This document shows positions 16,929 to 25,426 of a DNA stretch of 64,000 bases, piece by piece. Under the pieces are notes generated by a model that was given only the letters and a program-made list of their open reading frames with translations, did not search any database and had not been told where the DNA came from. The DNA is from Mesorhizobium_L sp035547755 (GTDB taxonomy: Bacteria > Pseudomonadota > Alphaproteobacteria > Rhizobiales > Rhizobiaceae), in NCBI GenBank assembly GCA_035547755.1, contig DASZUG010000048.1, positions 1 to 64,000 of the forward strand, read 5' to 3'. The stretch's first letter is position 1. Each line of letters begins with the position of its first letter. The translations under genes and the position numbers were made by a program.

Positions 16929-18923
16929 TTATTTCGGCAGCGCGTAGGCGATAACCTGATCGCTCACCTTCGGCAGCAGGATCGAATTGCCGCCGACGAC
17001 GAAGACGACATATTCCTTCCCCTTGTATGTGTAGACGGCAGGCATCGCCACCGCAGGCGCATCGACGAGGCTCCGCCACAGCACCTTTCCCGTCTTGAGA
17101 TCGATCGCCCGGACACGCGAATCCATCGACGCGCCGATGAAGATCAGCCCCGATTTGGTGATCACCGGCGCCCCGATTGTCACCGAGCCCCATGAATCCG
17201 GCATATAGAAGCCATAGCGCTGCACTTCGCCGAATGGTTCGTTCCACAGCCGCTTGCCTGTATTGAGATCATACGCGGCGAGCGTGCCGTAAGGCGGCTT
17301 CCAGCACGGCATGCCGGCCCAGTTGAGGAAAGTCTGCAACCTGAATCCGTAAGGGGAGCCGGTCTGCGGATAATAACCGGCCGATTCGCCATTCTGCGCC
17401 TTCTGCTGATAATCCTTGCGCGGGATCAGCGTATAGATCTGCACCACCCGGCTCGAATTGACGACATAGGTGTTGGTCGTTGGATCGACGGCTCCGCCGC
17501 CCCATTCGGTTCCGCCGGCTGTGGCGGGGAAGATGATGCTGCCCTTCAGGCTGGGTGGTGTGAAGCGGCCGTCGTCGCGAAGCTTCGCCGCCTCGCTGCT
17601 GCAAGCTCCCAAGCTGATCCAATCGGCAAGCGGAAAGACGCCCGACCATCTGTCCGGCGTCACCGGAGCGGGATTCGCCACATATGGCTGTGTCGCCGCC
17701 GCCTGTTCGCCCGGCACATCCGACTTGGGAACCGGCTTCTCCTCGATCGGATAGATCGGTTCGCCCGTCTTGCGGTTGAGGACGTAAAGGAATCCCTGCT
17801 TCGATGATTGAACGAGCGCGGGGATGGTCTTGCCGTCCTTCTTGATATCGACCAGTGTCGGCGCCGAATTGGTGTCGAGGTCCCATATATCGTGATGGAC
17901 AAGTTGGCGGCTCCAGACCACCTTCCCCGTATCCACGTCAAGCGCCGTCACAGACGTGGCAAGCGGCAGCTTTTCCTTGCGGTCGCCGCCATACATGTTG
18001 GGACTCGGCGAACTGACCGGAATGTAGAGCAGCCCAAGCTTGGGATCGATCGACATCGAAGCCCAGACGTTGGCGGTGCCCGTTGTCGGGATCGCTTCCT
18101 TGGGCAGCGCGTCGAACGTCCATTTCAGCTTGCCGGTCCGCGCGTCGAGAGCGAACACGGTTCCGGGCGGGTCGGCCTGATCGGTCCAGTCGCGGCCGGC
18201 CCAGCCCAAGAAAAGCGTATTGTGGTAGACGGTCGGCGGCTGCAACAGCGACAGCGGCCATTTCTTGTTGATCGTGTTCCACTGGTTAACATCGACCATG
18301 CCGTTCTTGCCGAACGAGGCGCATGGCTTGCCGGTATCCGCATCGACGCCGTAAAGCTTGGCGTCCATCGTGCCGATGTAGACGATCTTCTGGCAGGCGG
18401 CGCCTTTTTGCGGATTGTCCGCCTGCCAATAGGCGACCCCCCGATTCTTGAGATCGGGCTGGGTCAGCGCCTTGAGGACCGCATGCGGGTCGAAGGCCCA
18501 TTTCTGCTTACCCGTTCCGGGGTCTAGGGCGATGATGCGGTAGAATGGCGTGCCGATATAGAGCGTGTCGTTGACGAAGAGCGGCGTCGCCGACCAGACC
18601 GACATGGGCTTGTTCCCGCTGCCGTCGGAAACGTCACCGGTATGGAATTCCCATGCCTTGGTGAGATTCTTGACATTGTCCGGCGTGATCTGGTCGGGAA
18701 TGGCGTATTTCTGCGCCATCAGGTCGCCGTTGAACGTCGCCCACAGGTCGGGTTTCATCCATGGATCGGGCGCGTGATTGCTCGGAGGAGGACTGGCCGG
18801 GTTTGCCGGCTGTTCCGGGTTGGCGGCCGGGGCGGCGGGCTGCGTGTTCGTCTCTTGGGAAGAGGCAATCACGGCTCCTGCAAGGAGAAGTGCGGTCGCC
18901 AGGATGATCGTTTTCGCGATCAT
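16929..18923 (-). CDS. PQQ-dependent dehydrogenase, glucose/quinate/shikimate type catalytic subunit
   Basis: 664 aa with a signal peptide (MIAKTIILATALLLAGAVIA), a Pro/Ala-rich linker, and an eight-bladed PQQ propeller with repeated LDxxTGKxxW motifs (IALDPGTGKQKW, FALDARTGKLKW, TALDVDTGKVVW, RAIDLKTGKVLW). LVHHDIWDLD (341-350) and the Lys in SSKQGF (375) match the active-site region of E. coli Gcd, and the C-terminus YKGKEYVVFVVGG also matches that family. Gcd has five N-terminal helices; here that part is missing and a membrane protein is encoded just upstream, overlapping by 4 nt. It would oxidise a polyol, sugar or quinate in the periplasm and pass electrons to ubiquinone. Confidence 0.85.
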   Translation of the reverse strand: MIAKTIILATALLLAGAVIASSQETNTQPAAPAANPEQPANPASPPPSNHAPDPWMKPDLWATFNGDLMAQKYAIPDQITPDNVKNLTKAWEFHTGDVSDGSGNKPMSVWSATPLFVNDTLYIGTPFYRIIALDPGTGKQKWAFDPHAVLKALTQPDLKNRGVAYWQADNPQKGAACQKIVYIGTMDAKLYGVDADTGKPCASFGKNGMVDVNQWNTINKKWPLSLLQPPTVYHNTLFLGWAGRDWTDQADPPGTVFALDARTGKLKWTFDALPKEAIPTTGTANVWASMSIDPKLGLLYIPVSSPSPNMYGGDRKEKLPLATSVTALDVDTGKVVWSRQLVHHDIWDLDTNSAPTLVDIKKDGKTIPALVQSSKQGFLYVLNRKTGEPIYPIEEKPVPKSDVPGEQAAATQPYVANPAPVTPDRWSGVFPLADWISLGACSSEAAKLRDDGRFTPPSLKGSIIFPATAGGTEWGGGAVDPTTNTYVVNSSRVVQIYTLIPRKDYQQKAQNGESAGYYPQTGSPYGFRLQTFLNWAGMPCWKPPYGTLAAYDLNTGKRLWNEPFGEVQRYGFYMPDSWGSVTIGAPVITKSGLIFIGASMDSRVRAIDLKTGKVLWRSLVDAPAVAMPAVYTYKGKEYVVFVVGGNSILLPKVSDQVIAYALPK

Positions 18924-19336
18924 GCCACGACCCTCCCTCGGCTGCTACGGCTCCCGCCTGCGAACAGACCGACAAGCCATGCGATGAAGCCAAGCGCCAT
19001 GACGGCGAGCAGCAAATAGGCATCGAGGAAATAGGCGGCAACGCCTGTGCCCAGAAGGTCAAGGAAGATCAGGAACAGGAGAATGCCCCGCGCCCATCCG
19101 GGACCTGAACTCCAAAGCATGACAATCAAGGAAGCGATCAGCAAAAGGATCGTCGAACAGAGGACGAGATAGGCGCCGCCGGAAAAGGCAATGCCATTGC
19201 CCTGGGAGAAGGTATCCACAGCCGCGACGATCACCCCGACAGCCGACAGGATGCATAGGAGAAGAAGCGGGATATTGGTCGGCCTGGCCGACCGTCCGCC
19301 TTCGTCAGTCTCAGCTACGGTAGCAGCAGTGGACAT
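18920..19336 (-). CDS. Small four-helix membrane protein, putative anchor of the PQQ dehydrogenase
   Basis: 138 aa, start ATG at 19336 (GGAGGGG 7 nt upstream). Four hydrophobic helices cover about residues 20-42, 53-75, 82-106 and 110-133, with little soluble sequence. It overlaps the PQQ dehydrogenase start by 4 nt (ATGA). Its size and place correspond to the N-terminal membrane domain of the one-piece Gcd/quinate dehydrogenases, which binds ubiquinone. I infer that it is that domain encoded separately. No conserved motif proves this. Confidence 0.65.
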   Translation of the reverse strand: MSTAATVAETDEGGRSARPTNIPLLLLCILSAVGVIVAAVDTFSQGNGIAFSGGAYLVLCSTILLLIASLIVMLWSSGPGWARGILLFLIFLDLLGTGVAAYFLDAYLLLAVMALGFIAWLVGLFAGGSRSSRGRVVA

Positions 19337-19476
19337 GCCATCCCCTCCCATATGCGTTGCTTCTCCATGCCAAGTAGCGGCGGCAAGGGAGACGTCAATA
19401 CGGGAGGAGAAAGGTCGCTATGGCGCAACCGTAAGTATTCTTTTCAGAAGAGAAGGGTCGCCTTTGCCGCGACTCA

Positions 19477-19507
19477 ACGAAAACGCCCGGCGCTTTGGCG
19501 CCGGGCG
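19477..19507 (-). terminator. Rho-independent terminator of the TRAP binding-protein gene
   Basis: A perfect 10-bp stem, CGCCCGGCGC (19484-19493) with GCGCCGGGCG (19498-19507) and a 4-nt loop, is followed on the minus strand by TTTTCGTT. It sits 22 nt after the stop of the binding-protein gene and separates it from the anchor/PQQ unit. Confidence 0.85.
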
Positions 19508-19529
19508 TAGCGAAGCAACCAAACAGGCG

Positions 19530-20636
19530 TCAGAGTTTGCCGGCGCGCTGCTGGATCATCATGAAGGTGTCGAAATTGTATTCCGCGATCTGCGTCCACA
19601 AATAGTAATCCTTGCGGAACGCCTTGATCGATTCCCACACCTTCTTGAATTGTGGGCTGGACGCCTCCATCTCGGCATAAGTGTCATTGGCCGCGTTGAA
19701 GCAGGCTTCCATGATCGGCTGGCTGAAGGGACGCAATTTTGCGCCTTCGGCGACGATCTTCTTCAGCGCCGGCGGATTGACCCAGTCATATTTCTGCAAC
19801 ATGCCGGCATCGGACGCGCGAGCCGCGGTTTGGAAGAGCGATTGATAATTCTTAGGCAGGCTCTCCCACTTCTCCTTGTTGACCATATAGTGGACGGTCG
19901 GGCCACCTTCCCACCAGCCTGGATAGTAGTAGTAGGGCGCGACCTTGACGAAGCCGAGCTTCTCGTCGTCATAAGGACCGACGAACTCGCAGGCGTCGAG
20001 CGTACCCTTTTCAAGCGCCGGATAGATGTCGCCGCCGGCGATCTGCTGCGGCACGACGCCGAGACGCTCCAGAACCTTGCCGGCAAAGCCGCCGACGCGG
20101 AATTTCAAGCCCTTCAGATCCGCGACCGTGTTAATCTCCTTGCGGAAAAAGCCGCCCATCTGCGTCCCGGTGTTGCCGCCGGGGAACGCGACGAGTTTCT
20201 TGTCGGACAGGAACTCGTTAAAGAGATCATTACCGCCGCCAAAATACTGCCACGCCATCCGCCCGCGAGCATTGAGCGCGAACGGCACGTCGGCGAACAG
20301 CGCCCAGGTTGGGTCCTTCCCCCAATAATAATATGCCACCGTATGCGCCACCTCGACCGTGCCCGCGGCGGCCGCATCGGCGGCCTGCAGACCCGGCACG
20401 AGTTCCCCGGACGCGAAGGACTGCATGGTGAAATTTCCGTCCGTCGCATCCGACAAATATTTCCCCATCGTCAGCGCGGCGCCATAGAGCGTATCCAGCG
20501 ACTTCGGAAAGGACGAGGTGCAGCGCCAGGTGATCTTGGGATTCGATTGCGCTATGGCAGGGGCCGCGAGGGCGCTCGCGGCGGCCACGCCCGCGCCGGC
20601 GGCGCCAGCCTTCTTGAAAAATGAACGACGATCCAT
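19530..20636 (-). CDS. TRAP transporter periplasmic binding protein (DctP family), Tat-exported
   Basis: 368 aa. MDRRSFFKKAG is a twin-arginine signal followed by an Ala-rich helix and the AIA cleavage region, so the protein is probably exported folded. The mature part has DctP family blocks: FPKSLDTLYGAALTMGKYL, VAYYYWGKDPTWALFADVPF, the conserved substrate-carboxylate Arg region LKGLKFRVGGFAGKVLERLG, and TLDACEFVGPYDDEKLGF. It belongs with the FcbT1/mannitol-chloroaromatic group, as do the permeases at 14475-16855, which lie on the other strand beyond the PQQ dehydrogenase. It is transcribed alone and ends in a strong terminator. Confidence 0.9.
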   Translation of the reverse strand: MDRRSFFKKAGAAGAGVAAASALAAPAIAQSNPKITWRCTSSFPKSLDTLYGAALTMGKYLSDATDGNFTMQSFASGELVPGLQAADAAAAGTVEVAHTVAYYYWGKDPTWALFADVPFALNARGRMAWQYFGGGNDLFNEFLSDKKLVAFPGGNTGTQMGGFFRKEINTVADLKGLKFRVGGFAGKVLERLGVVPQQIAGGDIYPALEKGTLDACEFVGPYDDEKLGFVKVAPYYYYPGWWEGGPTVHYMVNKEKWESLPKNYQSLFQTAARASDAGMLQKYDWVNPPALKKIVAEGAKLRPFSQPIMEACFNAANDTYAEMEASSPQFKKVWESIKAFRKDYYLWTQIAEYNFDTFMMIQQRAGKL

Positions 20637-20856
20637 GAATACCCTCCGTTTTTTTTAAGACGGACGCGCCCCCTTGGATATCGAACACATCGCGCGCCCC
20701 GGTGGATCACGCTTAACGTCCAATGCCGCTCATCGCAACAACCAAAGTGGCCGCAGAAAGCCTGCTCCAGGGCCGATGCGCCCACTCGCGTTGGAAAGCG
20801 GGACAAACCATATTATGAAGAGGTGGACACCCCTTTGACCGGCCAGAGAGTTTCCG

Positions 20857-21630
20857 ATGGACCAGCCCCTCGTCGCCGTCTCGACGGACAGAAGAAAGTT
20901 CAACCATTACATTTGGTACGCGACTCCTGAACAATATCTGCAAGCCGCCATCCGGGTGGCAGGCATTTTCCCGATCCTGGTGCCGTCCTTCGGTGAGGAA
21001 CTCGATCTCGATACGCTCATCGCGTCCGTCGACGGCCTGCTGATCACCGGTTCGAGCACCAACGTCCATCCCTCCTATTACGGCGGCGTCGTCAGCGAGG
21101 AGAGCGAGCCCTATGATCCGGCACGAGACGCGACGACCCTGCCTCTCATCCGGAAAGCTATTGCTGCAGGCGTGCCGCTTCTCGCCATCTGCCGCGGCAT
21201 ACAGGAACTGAATGTCGCGCTTGGCGGAACGCTTGCAGGCGAAATCCAGGAGCGCGAAGGGATCATGGACCACCGCGCTCCCGTCAGTGAGGAGCAGGAC
21301 GAGCGCTTCGCGATTCGTCAGACGGTTTCCATCAGGCCGGGAAGCTGCCTTGCCGGAATTTTCGGCGCTGGCGAGATAAGGGTGAATTCGCTGCATCGCC
21401 AAGCCGTCGATCGGCCTGCGCCCCGCCTCGATATCGAAGCCGTTGCAAGCGACGGAACGGTCGAGGCGGTCTCCGTCAGGGGCGCCCCCGCCTTTGCAGT
21501 CGGCGTCCAATGGCACCCTGAATATTGGGCAGGAAGCGACGATATGTCCGCCCGTATCTTCCGGGCCTTCGGCGATGCCGTCCGCGACCATGCGGCAAGG
21601 CGCAGGGCAACGCGAGCGGCGGCGGAATAG
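20857..21630 (+). CDS. Gamma-glutamyl-GABA hydrolase family protein (peptidase C26)
   Basis: 257 aa, a class I glutamine-amidotransferase-like hydrolase. GLLITGSSTNVHPSYYG, the nucleophile elbow LLAICRGIQELNVALGG (Cys112) and GVQWHPEYW (catalytic His and Glu) are all present. Family members split gamma-glutamyl amides such as gamma-glutamyl-GABA. It starts the plus-strand run that continues 3 nt later with nitrile hydratase, so it is probably cotranscribed with it. No classical amidase follows the nitrile hydratase, which makes this the only amide-hydrolysing candidate in the cluster. Confidence 0.88.
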   Translation: MDQPLVAVSTDRRKFNHYIWYATPEQYLQAAIRVAGIFPILVPSFGEELDLDTLIASVDGLLITGSSTNVHPSYYGGVVSEESEPYDPARDATTLPLIRKAIAAGVPLLAICRGIQELNVALGGTLAGEIQEREGIMDHRAPVSEEQDERFAIRQTVSIRPGSCLAGIFGAGEIRVNSLHRQAVDRPAPRLDIEAVASDGTVEAVSVRGAPAFAVGVQWHPEYWAGSDDMSARIFRAFGDAVRDHAARRRATRAAAE

Positions 21631-21633
21631 ACG

Positions 21634-22272
21634 ATGTCACATTCGAGTCGAGACGATCATCATCATCATCATCACGGGAACTCCGAATTGTCGGAGACGG
21701 AACTGCGTGTCCGCACGCTGGAATCGCTTCTGGTTGAAAAAGGCTATGTCGATCCGGCGGCGCTCGACCGGCTTATCGAGACCTACGAGACGAAAATCGG
21801 ACCGCGAAACGGCGCCCGCGTCGTCGCGAAGGCATGGAGCGACCCTGCCTATCGCGATTGGCTCCTGAACGACGCCACCGCCGCCATCGCCTCCCTCGGC
21901 TATACCGGCCGCCAGGGCGAGCATATGGTGGCGGTCGAGAATACGCCCGACCTGCACAACATGGTCGTCTGCACACTCTGCTCTTGCTACCCCTGGAGCG
22001 TGCTCGGCCTGCCGCCGACCTGGTACAAATCGCCGGCCTATCGCTCGCGCGCGGTGATCGATCCGCGCGGTGTTCTTGCCGAATTCGGCCTCGACATCCC
22101 CGAAACGACCGAAGTGCGCGTCTGGGATTCAACCGCGGAAATCCGCTATCTCGTCGTCCCGCAACGTCCACAGGGAACGGAAGAGCTTGACCAAGGGGCG
22201 CTCGCCGATCTCGTGACCCGCGATTCCATGATCGGTACCGGGCTGCCGCTCCAGCCAGGAGCAACGTCATGA
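21634..22272 (+). CDS. nthA: Nitrile hydratase alpha subunit, cobalt type
   Basis: 212 aa. The metal-binding VCTLCSC (Cys113, Cys116, Cys118) has the Thr typical of cobalt enzymes rather than the Ser of iron enzymes. It is followed by YPWSVLGLPPTWYKSPAYRSR, a family hallmark. The enzyme hydrates nitriles to amides in the cytoplasm as an alpha-beta heterodimer. The N-terminus carries a run of six His after two Asp (DDHHHHHHG), unusual for the family. The start follows the upstream stop by 3 nt, and the 3' end overlaps nthB by 4 nt. Confidence 0.95.
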   Translation: MSHSSRDDHHHHHHGNSELSETELRVRTLESLLVEKGYVDPAALDRLIETYETKIGPRNGARVVAKAWSDPAYRDWLLNDATAAIASLGYTGRQGEHMVAVENTPDLHNMVVCTLCSCYPWSVLGLPPTWYKSPAYRSRAVIDPRGVLAEFGLDIPETTEVRVWDSTAEIRYLVVPQRPQGTEELDQGALADLVTRDSMIGTGLPLQPGATS

Positions 22273-22925
22273 ACGGCGCGGCGGATGTCGGCGGCATGAT
22301 GGGTTTCGGCGCAATCAGTTACCCAGCGGACGAGTCGAATTTTCATCATGAATGGGAAAGGCGCGCCTTCGCCGTAACGCTCGCCATGGGCGCGACCGGC
22401 TCATGGACGCTCGATGAATCGCGCTTCGCCCGCGAGACGCTTCCACCGTCGATCTACTACACTTCGAGCTACTATCAGATATGGGAAAAGGCGCTCGAGA
22501 AGCTGATGCTGGAGCGCGGTCTCCTGACCGAGCGCGAACTGGCAACGGGCGTCGTAGAAAACCGCAAACCAGTTGCCCGTACGCTGGCGGCGGAAGATGT
22601 CGATAAGGTGCTGGCGAAAGGCGCGCCGACTGAACGGAAAGCTGCCACTCCGGCGCGCTTCAAGCTCGGCGACTGGGTCCGCACGAAGAATATGCATCCG
22701 GTGAGACACACGAGGTTGCCGCGCTATTTGAGGGGCCACATCGGCGAAATCGTGCGCGTCCATGGCGTCCATGTCTTTCCCGACAGCAACGCGCACGGAA
22801 AAGGCGAGGATCCGCAATGGCTCTATGCCGTACGTTTTCCAGCGCGGGAACTATGGGGCGAGGATCGTCCTGCCAGAGACACCGTCACCGCCGATTGCTG
22901 GGAACCCTATCTTGAAACCATCTGA
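22269..22925 (+). CDS. nthB: Nitrile hydratase beta subunit
   Basis: 218 aa. The start DVGGMMGFGAI matches the (H)DLGGMxGFGPV opening of beta subunits. Further family features are FHHEWERRAFAV, the SYYQIWEKALEKLMLERGLL helix, and the C-terminal SH3-like barrel beginning FKLGDWVRTKNMHPVRHTRLPRYLRGHIG. It overlaps nthA by 4 nt and is followed 7 nt later by the accessory gene, giving the usual alpha-beta-activator order of cobalt nitrile hydratases. Confidence 0.95.
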   Translation: MNGAADVGGMMGFGAISYPADESNFHHEWERRAFAVTLAMGATGSWTLDESRFARETLPPSIYYTSSYYQIWEKALEKLMLERGLLTERELATGVVENRKPVARTLAAEDVDKVLAKGAPTERKAATPARFKLGDWVRTKNMHPVRHTRLPRYLRGHIGEIVRVHGVHVFPDSNAHGKGEDPQWLYAVRFPARELWGEDRPARDTVTADCWEPYLETI

Positions 22926-22932
22926 GAAAGGC

Positions 22933-23268
22933 ATGCCGGCCATTCCGCGCGACGCCGATGGCGAGCCAGTCTTCGCCGCGCCATGGCAGGCTGCGGCCTT
23001 CGCCATGACCGTCGCCCTGCAGGAAAAAGGCGCCTTTACCTGGAGCGAATGGGCCGAAACGCTCGGCCGGGAAATCGCCGCCTCCGGACAGGATTCGGGT
23101 GCGGATGCCTATTATCAGGCGTGGCTCGCGGCCCTTGAATCAATCGTCAGGGAAAAGCGCGTCGTCGACGCGGGTGAAATGGCGGAGCGGCATGACGCCT
23201 GGGACAGGGCCGCCCGCGCCACGCCGCATGGCGAACCGATTGTACTCGGCCGCGAACACCAGACCTGA
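22933..23268 (+). CDS. nthE: Nitrile hydratase accessory/activator protein
   Basis: 111 aa, related to the beta-subunit N-terminus (IPRDADGEPVFAAPWQAAAFAMTVALQEKGAFTW region), which is the typical P14K/NthE-type activator that delivers cobalt into the alpha subunit by subunit exchange. I start it at the ATG at 22933, 7 nt after the nthB stop. An open frame extends upstream to 22762 but that part overlaps nthB and has no homology. Its stop lies 4 nt from the convergent dehydrogenase gene stop. Confidence 0.85.
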   Translation: MPAIPRDADGEPVFAAPWQAAAFAMTVALQEKGAFTWSEWAETLGREIAASGQDSGADAYYQAWLAALESIVREKRVVDAGEMAERHDAWDRAARATPHGEPIVLGREHQT

Positions 23269-23272
23269 TTGA

Positions 23273-24262
23273 TTACTTCCGCTCTTTCAGCAGCCGCAAG
23301 GCAAGATCTTTCGCTTCCGGCACCGGCGTAATCACCGTTCCATTCGCGAACCAGGAAATCAGATTTTCCACCATCAGATCGCCCATCGCCTGGCGCGTAT
23401 GCTGGCTAGCGGAGCCGACATGCGGGAGCAGACAGGTGTTTTCGAGTTTGATCAGCGCTTCGGGAACTTTCGGCTCATGCGCGAAGACATCGAGCCCGGC
23501 GGCGCGGATGGTGCCATCCTGAAGCGCCGTGATCAGGGCGTCCTCATCCACGGTGCTGCCACGGCCGATATTGATGAACACGCCATCGGGGCCGAGCGCC
23601 TTCAGCACCGCCGCATTGACCGCCTTATCCGTCGATTGCCCTCCCGGCGCCACCGAAATCAGCGTATCGACGGCCTCGGCCAGCCCGAGAAGCGTCGAAT
23701 GGTAGGTATAGGGCGATCCTTCGACCGGGCGACGATTGTGATAGGCGATCGTCACGCCGAACGCTTCGAGACGGCGCGCCACGGCCTGGCCGATCCGGCC
23801 CATGCCGAAGATTCCGACGCTGCGCTCGCGCAGTGTCGTGTGAGTGAGCGGATAGCCGCCCTCGCGCGCCCAGCGCCCCTCCCGCAGCCATTTCTCGGCG
23901 CGGGGGAACTCCCGCACGGTATTGAGCAGCAGCCCGATCGTCGTATCGGCGACCTCTTCGGTCAGCACGTCCGGCGTGTTGGTGACGAGAATGCCTTTGT
24001 TCACCGCATGGGGCGCATCGACCGCATCATAGCCGACGCCGAAATTGGCTATGATCTCGAGCTTCGGTAGGGCGTCGATGAAATCGGCCGTAATCCTCGT
24101 CATGGCGCCGATCCCCCTGACATTGTCGGCCATTTCAGGCGTTACGAGAGAAGGATCGCCGCTAGGCAGCTTTACCGCCTGGAATTCGTTTTCCACCCGC
24201 TTCGAGGCGTAATCGAGCATCCTGCCCGGTACGAGAACGGCGATATCCTTGGTGGCGCTCAT
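23273..24262 (-). CDS. D-isomer-specific 2-hydroxyacid dehydrogenase
   Basis: 329 aa. The NAD-binding motif GIFGMGRIGQAVARRLEAFG, the conserved ANFGVGYDAVD region, the catalytic Arg and Glu (NIGRGSTVDEDALI, FAHEPKVPEAL) and His (LLPHVGSAS) are all present. The group reduces glyoxylate, hydroxypyruvate or related 2-oxoacids with NAD(P)H. The start is one of two adjacent ATGs at 24265 or 24262, and AAAGGA is better spaced for 24262. The gene lies 37 nt downstream of the LacI regulator and is probably cotranscribed with and controlled by it. The exact substrate is unknown. Confidence 0.88.
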   Translation of the reverse strand: MSATKDIAVLVPGRMLDYASKRVENEFQAVKLPSGDPSLVTPEMADNVRGIGAMTRITADFIDALPKLEIIANFGVGYDAVDAPHAVNKGILVTNTPDVLTEEVADTTIGLLLNTVREFPRAEKWLREGRWAREGGYPLTHTTLRERSVGIFGMGRIGQAVARRLEAFGVTIAYHNRRPVEGSPYTYHSTLLGLAEAVDTLISVAPGGQSTDKAVNAAVLKALGPDGVFINIGRGSTVDEDALITALQDGTIRAAGLDVFAHEPKVPEALIKLENTCLLPHVGSASQHTRQAMGDLMVENLISWFANGTVITPVPEAKDLALRLLKERK

Positions 24263-24299
24263 CATCTGTCCTTTGATTCGATTGGAAGCCGGAAAACTT

Positions 24300-25322
24300 T
24301 TAGCGGCGCTCGACGGGTTTGCCGGTCGATTGCCGCACATGCAGTTCGGGCCGGATGAGTTCCTGCCCACCATGCACGGTCATGCCGCTCAGCCGGTCAA
24401 GCAGCGCGCCGGCCGCCCGCCGCCCAACTTCCCGTTGACCGTTCCAGACGGTCGTCAGCGCCGGCGTCGCGATCGCCGCTTCTTCGAGGTCGTCATAGCC
24501 CGTGACCGAAATGTCCACCCCCGGCACCAGTCCGGCGCGGGCGATACCGTTCATCAGTCCGATGGCGACGAGGTCGTTCCAGCAGACGGCGGCCGTCGGC
24601 TTGTCCTTCAGAGCCAGGAATTCCTGCGCCGCCTCGAAGCCGGCCTGCTTGACGCGCGGTCCGGGCAGCCGCCATTCCGGCTGCACCGTGAGACCAGCTT
24701 TGTTCATTGCCGCCAGATACCCATGGAAGCGGTCGCGACCCGTCGAGGTCTGGTCGGTGCCGCCAATCATGGCGATACGCCTGTGGCCGAGCGATATTAG
24801 ATGGTTGGTCGCCAGACCGATGCCATAGGCATCATCGCCGCGGAAAACCGGGACATCGGCGCCGGGAACGCTTCTCGCGATGAGCACCGCGGGCAAGCCA
24901 TTCTCCTCCGCCATCATGATGTCCTCGGCCGGCGTGCCGATCGCGGGCGACATGATGACGCCGTCGGCGCCGAGTTGCAGCAGCGTATCGAGGAAGGTGC
25001 GCTGTTTTTCCAGGTCGTCATAATGGTTGGAAAGCAGGAAGGTCTGGCGGCTACGGTCGAGTTCCTTTTCGATCGAGCGCAATATCTCGGCGAAGAAGGG
25101 ATTCATGATGTCGTGCACGACAACCCCGACAATGCCGGAACGCGATGTCCTGAGGCTGGCGGCGCGGCGGTTATAAATATAGCCGATGGCGCGCGCATGT
25201 TCTTTGATCCGCTCGCGCGTCGCATCCGCGACAAGCGGGCTGTCGCGCAAGGCAAGTGAAACCGTCGCGGTCGAAACGTTCAATGCGTCCGCGATCGTCG
25301 AAAGCTTGATCTTCTGCGCCAG
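24300..25322 (-). CDS. LacI-family transcription regulator with non-ATG start
   Basis: 340 aa if started at the CTG at 25322. The DNA-binding domain reads KLSTIADALNVSTATVSLALRDSPLV, then the hinge ASLRTSRSGIVGVVVHD and a periplasmic-binding-protein-like effector domain (SSTGRDRFHGYLAAM, AVCWNDLVAIGLMNGIARAG). There is no in-frame ATG, GTG or TTG before the first HTH helix. The frame opens right after a TAG, with GGAGAGGA followed by CTG. The TTG at 25283 (MNVSTATVS) would remove helix 1, so it is unlikely. A 20-bp perfect palindrome lies 14 nt upstream. The 2-hydroxyacid dehydrogenase follows. Confidence 0.85.
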   Translation of the reverse strand: MAQKIKLSTIADALNVSTATVSLALRDSPLVADATRERIKEHARAIGYIYNRRAASLRTSRSGIVGVVVHDIMNPFFAEILRSIEKELDRSRQTFLLSNHYDDLEKQRTFLDTLLQLGADGVIMSPAIGTPAEDIMMAEENGLPAVLIARSVPGADVPVFRGDDAYGIGLATNHLISLGHRRIAMIGGTDQTSTGRDRFHGYLAAMNKAGLTVQPEWRLPGPRVKQAGFEAAQEFLALKDKPTAAVCWNDLVAIGLMNGIARAGLVPGVDISVTGYDDLEEAAIATPALTTVWNGQREVGRRAAGALLDRLSGMTVHGGQELIRPELHVRQSTGKPVERR

Positions 25323-25335
25323 CGTCCTCTCCGCC

Positions 25336-25355
25336 TAAACAATTTAAATTGTTTA
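25336..25355. promoter_or_regulatory. 20-bp perfect palindrome, probable LacI-family operator
   Basis: TAAACAATTTAAATTGTTTA is identical to its reverse complement over all 20 bases. It sits 14 nt before the CTG start of the LacI gene. LacI-family regulators often repress their own promoter through such a symmetrical site. The AT richness stands out against the GC-rich surroundings. Confidence 0.7.
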
Positions 25356-25426
25356 AGCGTCATAGGACAGGAACATTGGGAAGATCAAGGTTTTTCCGTC
25401 ATTACAGGCATCGCGGGAGATGTCGG

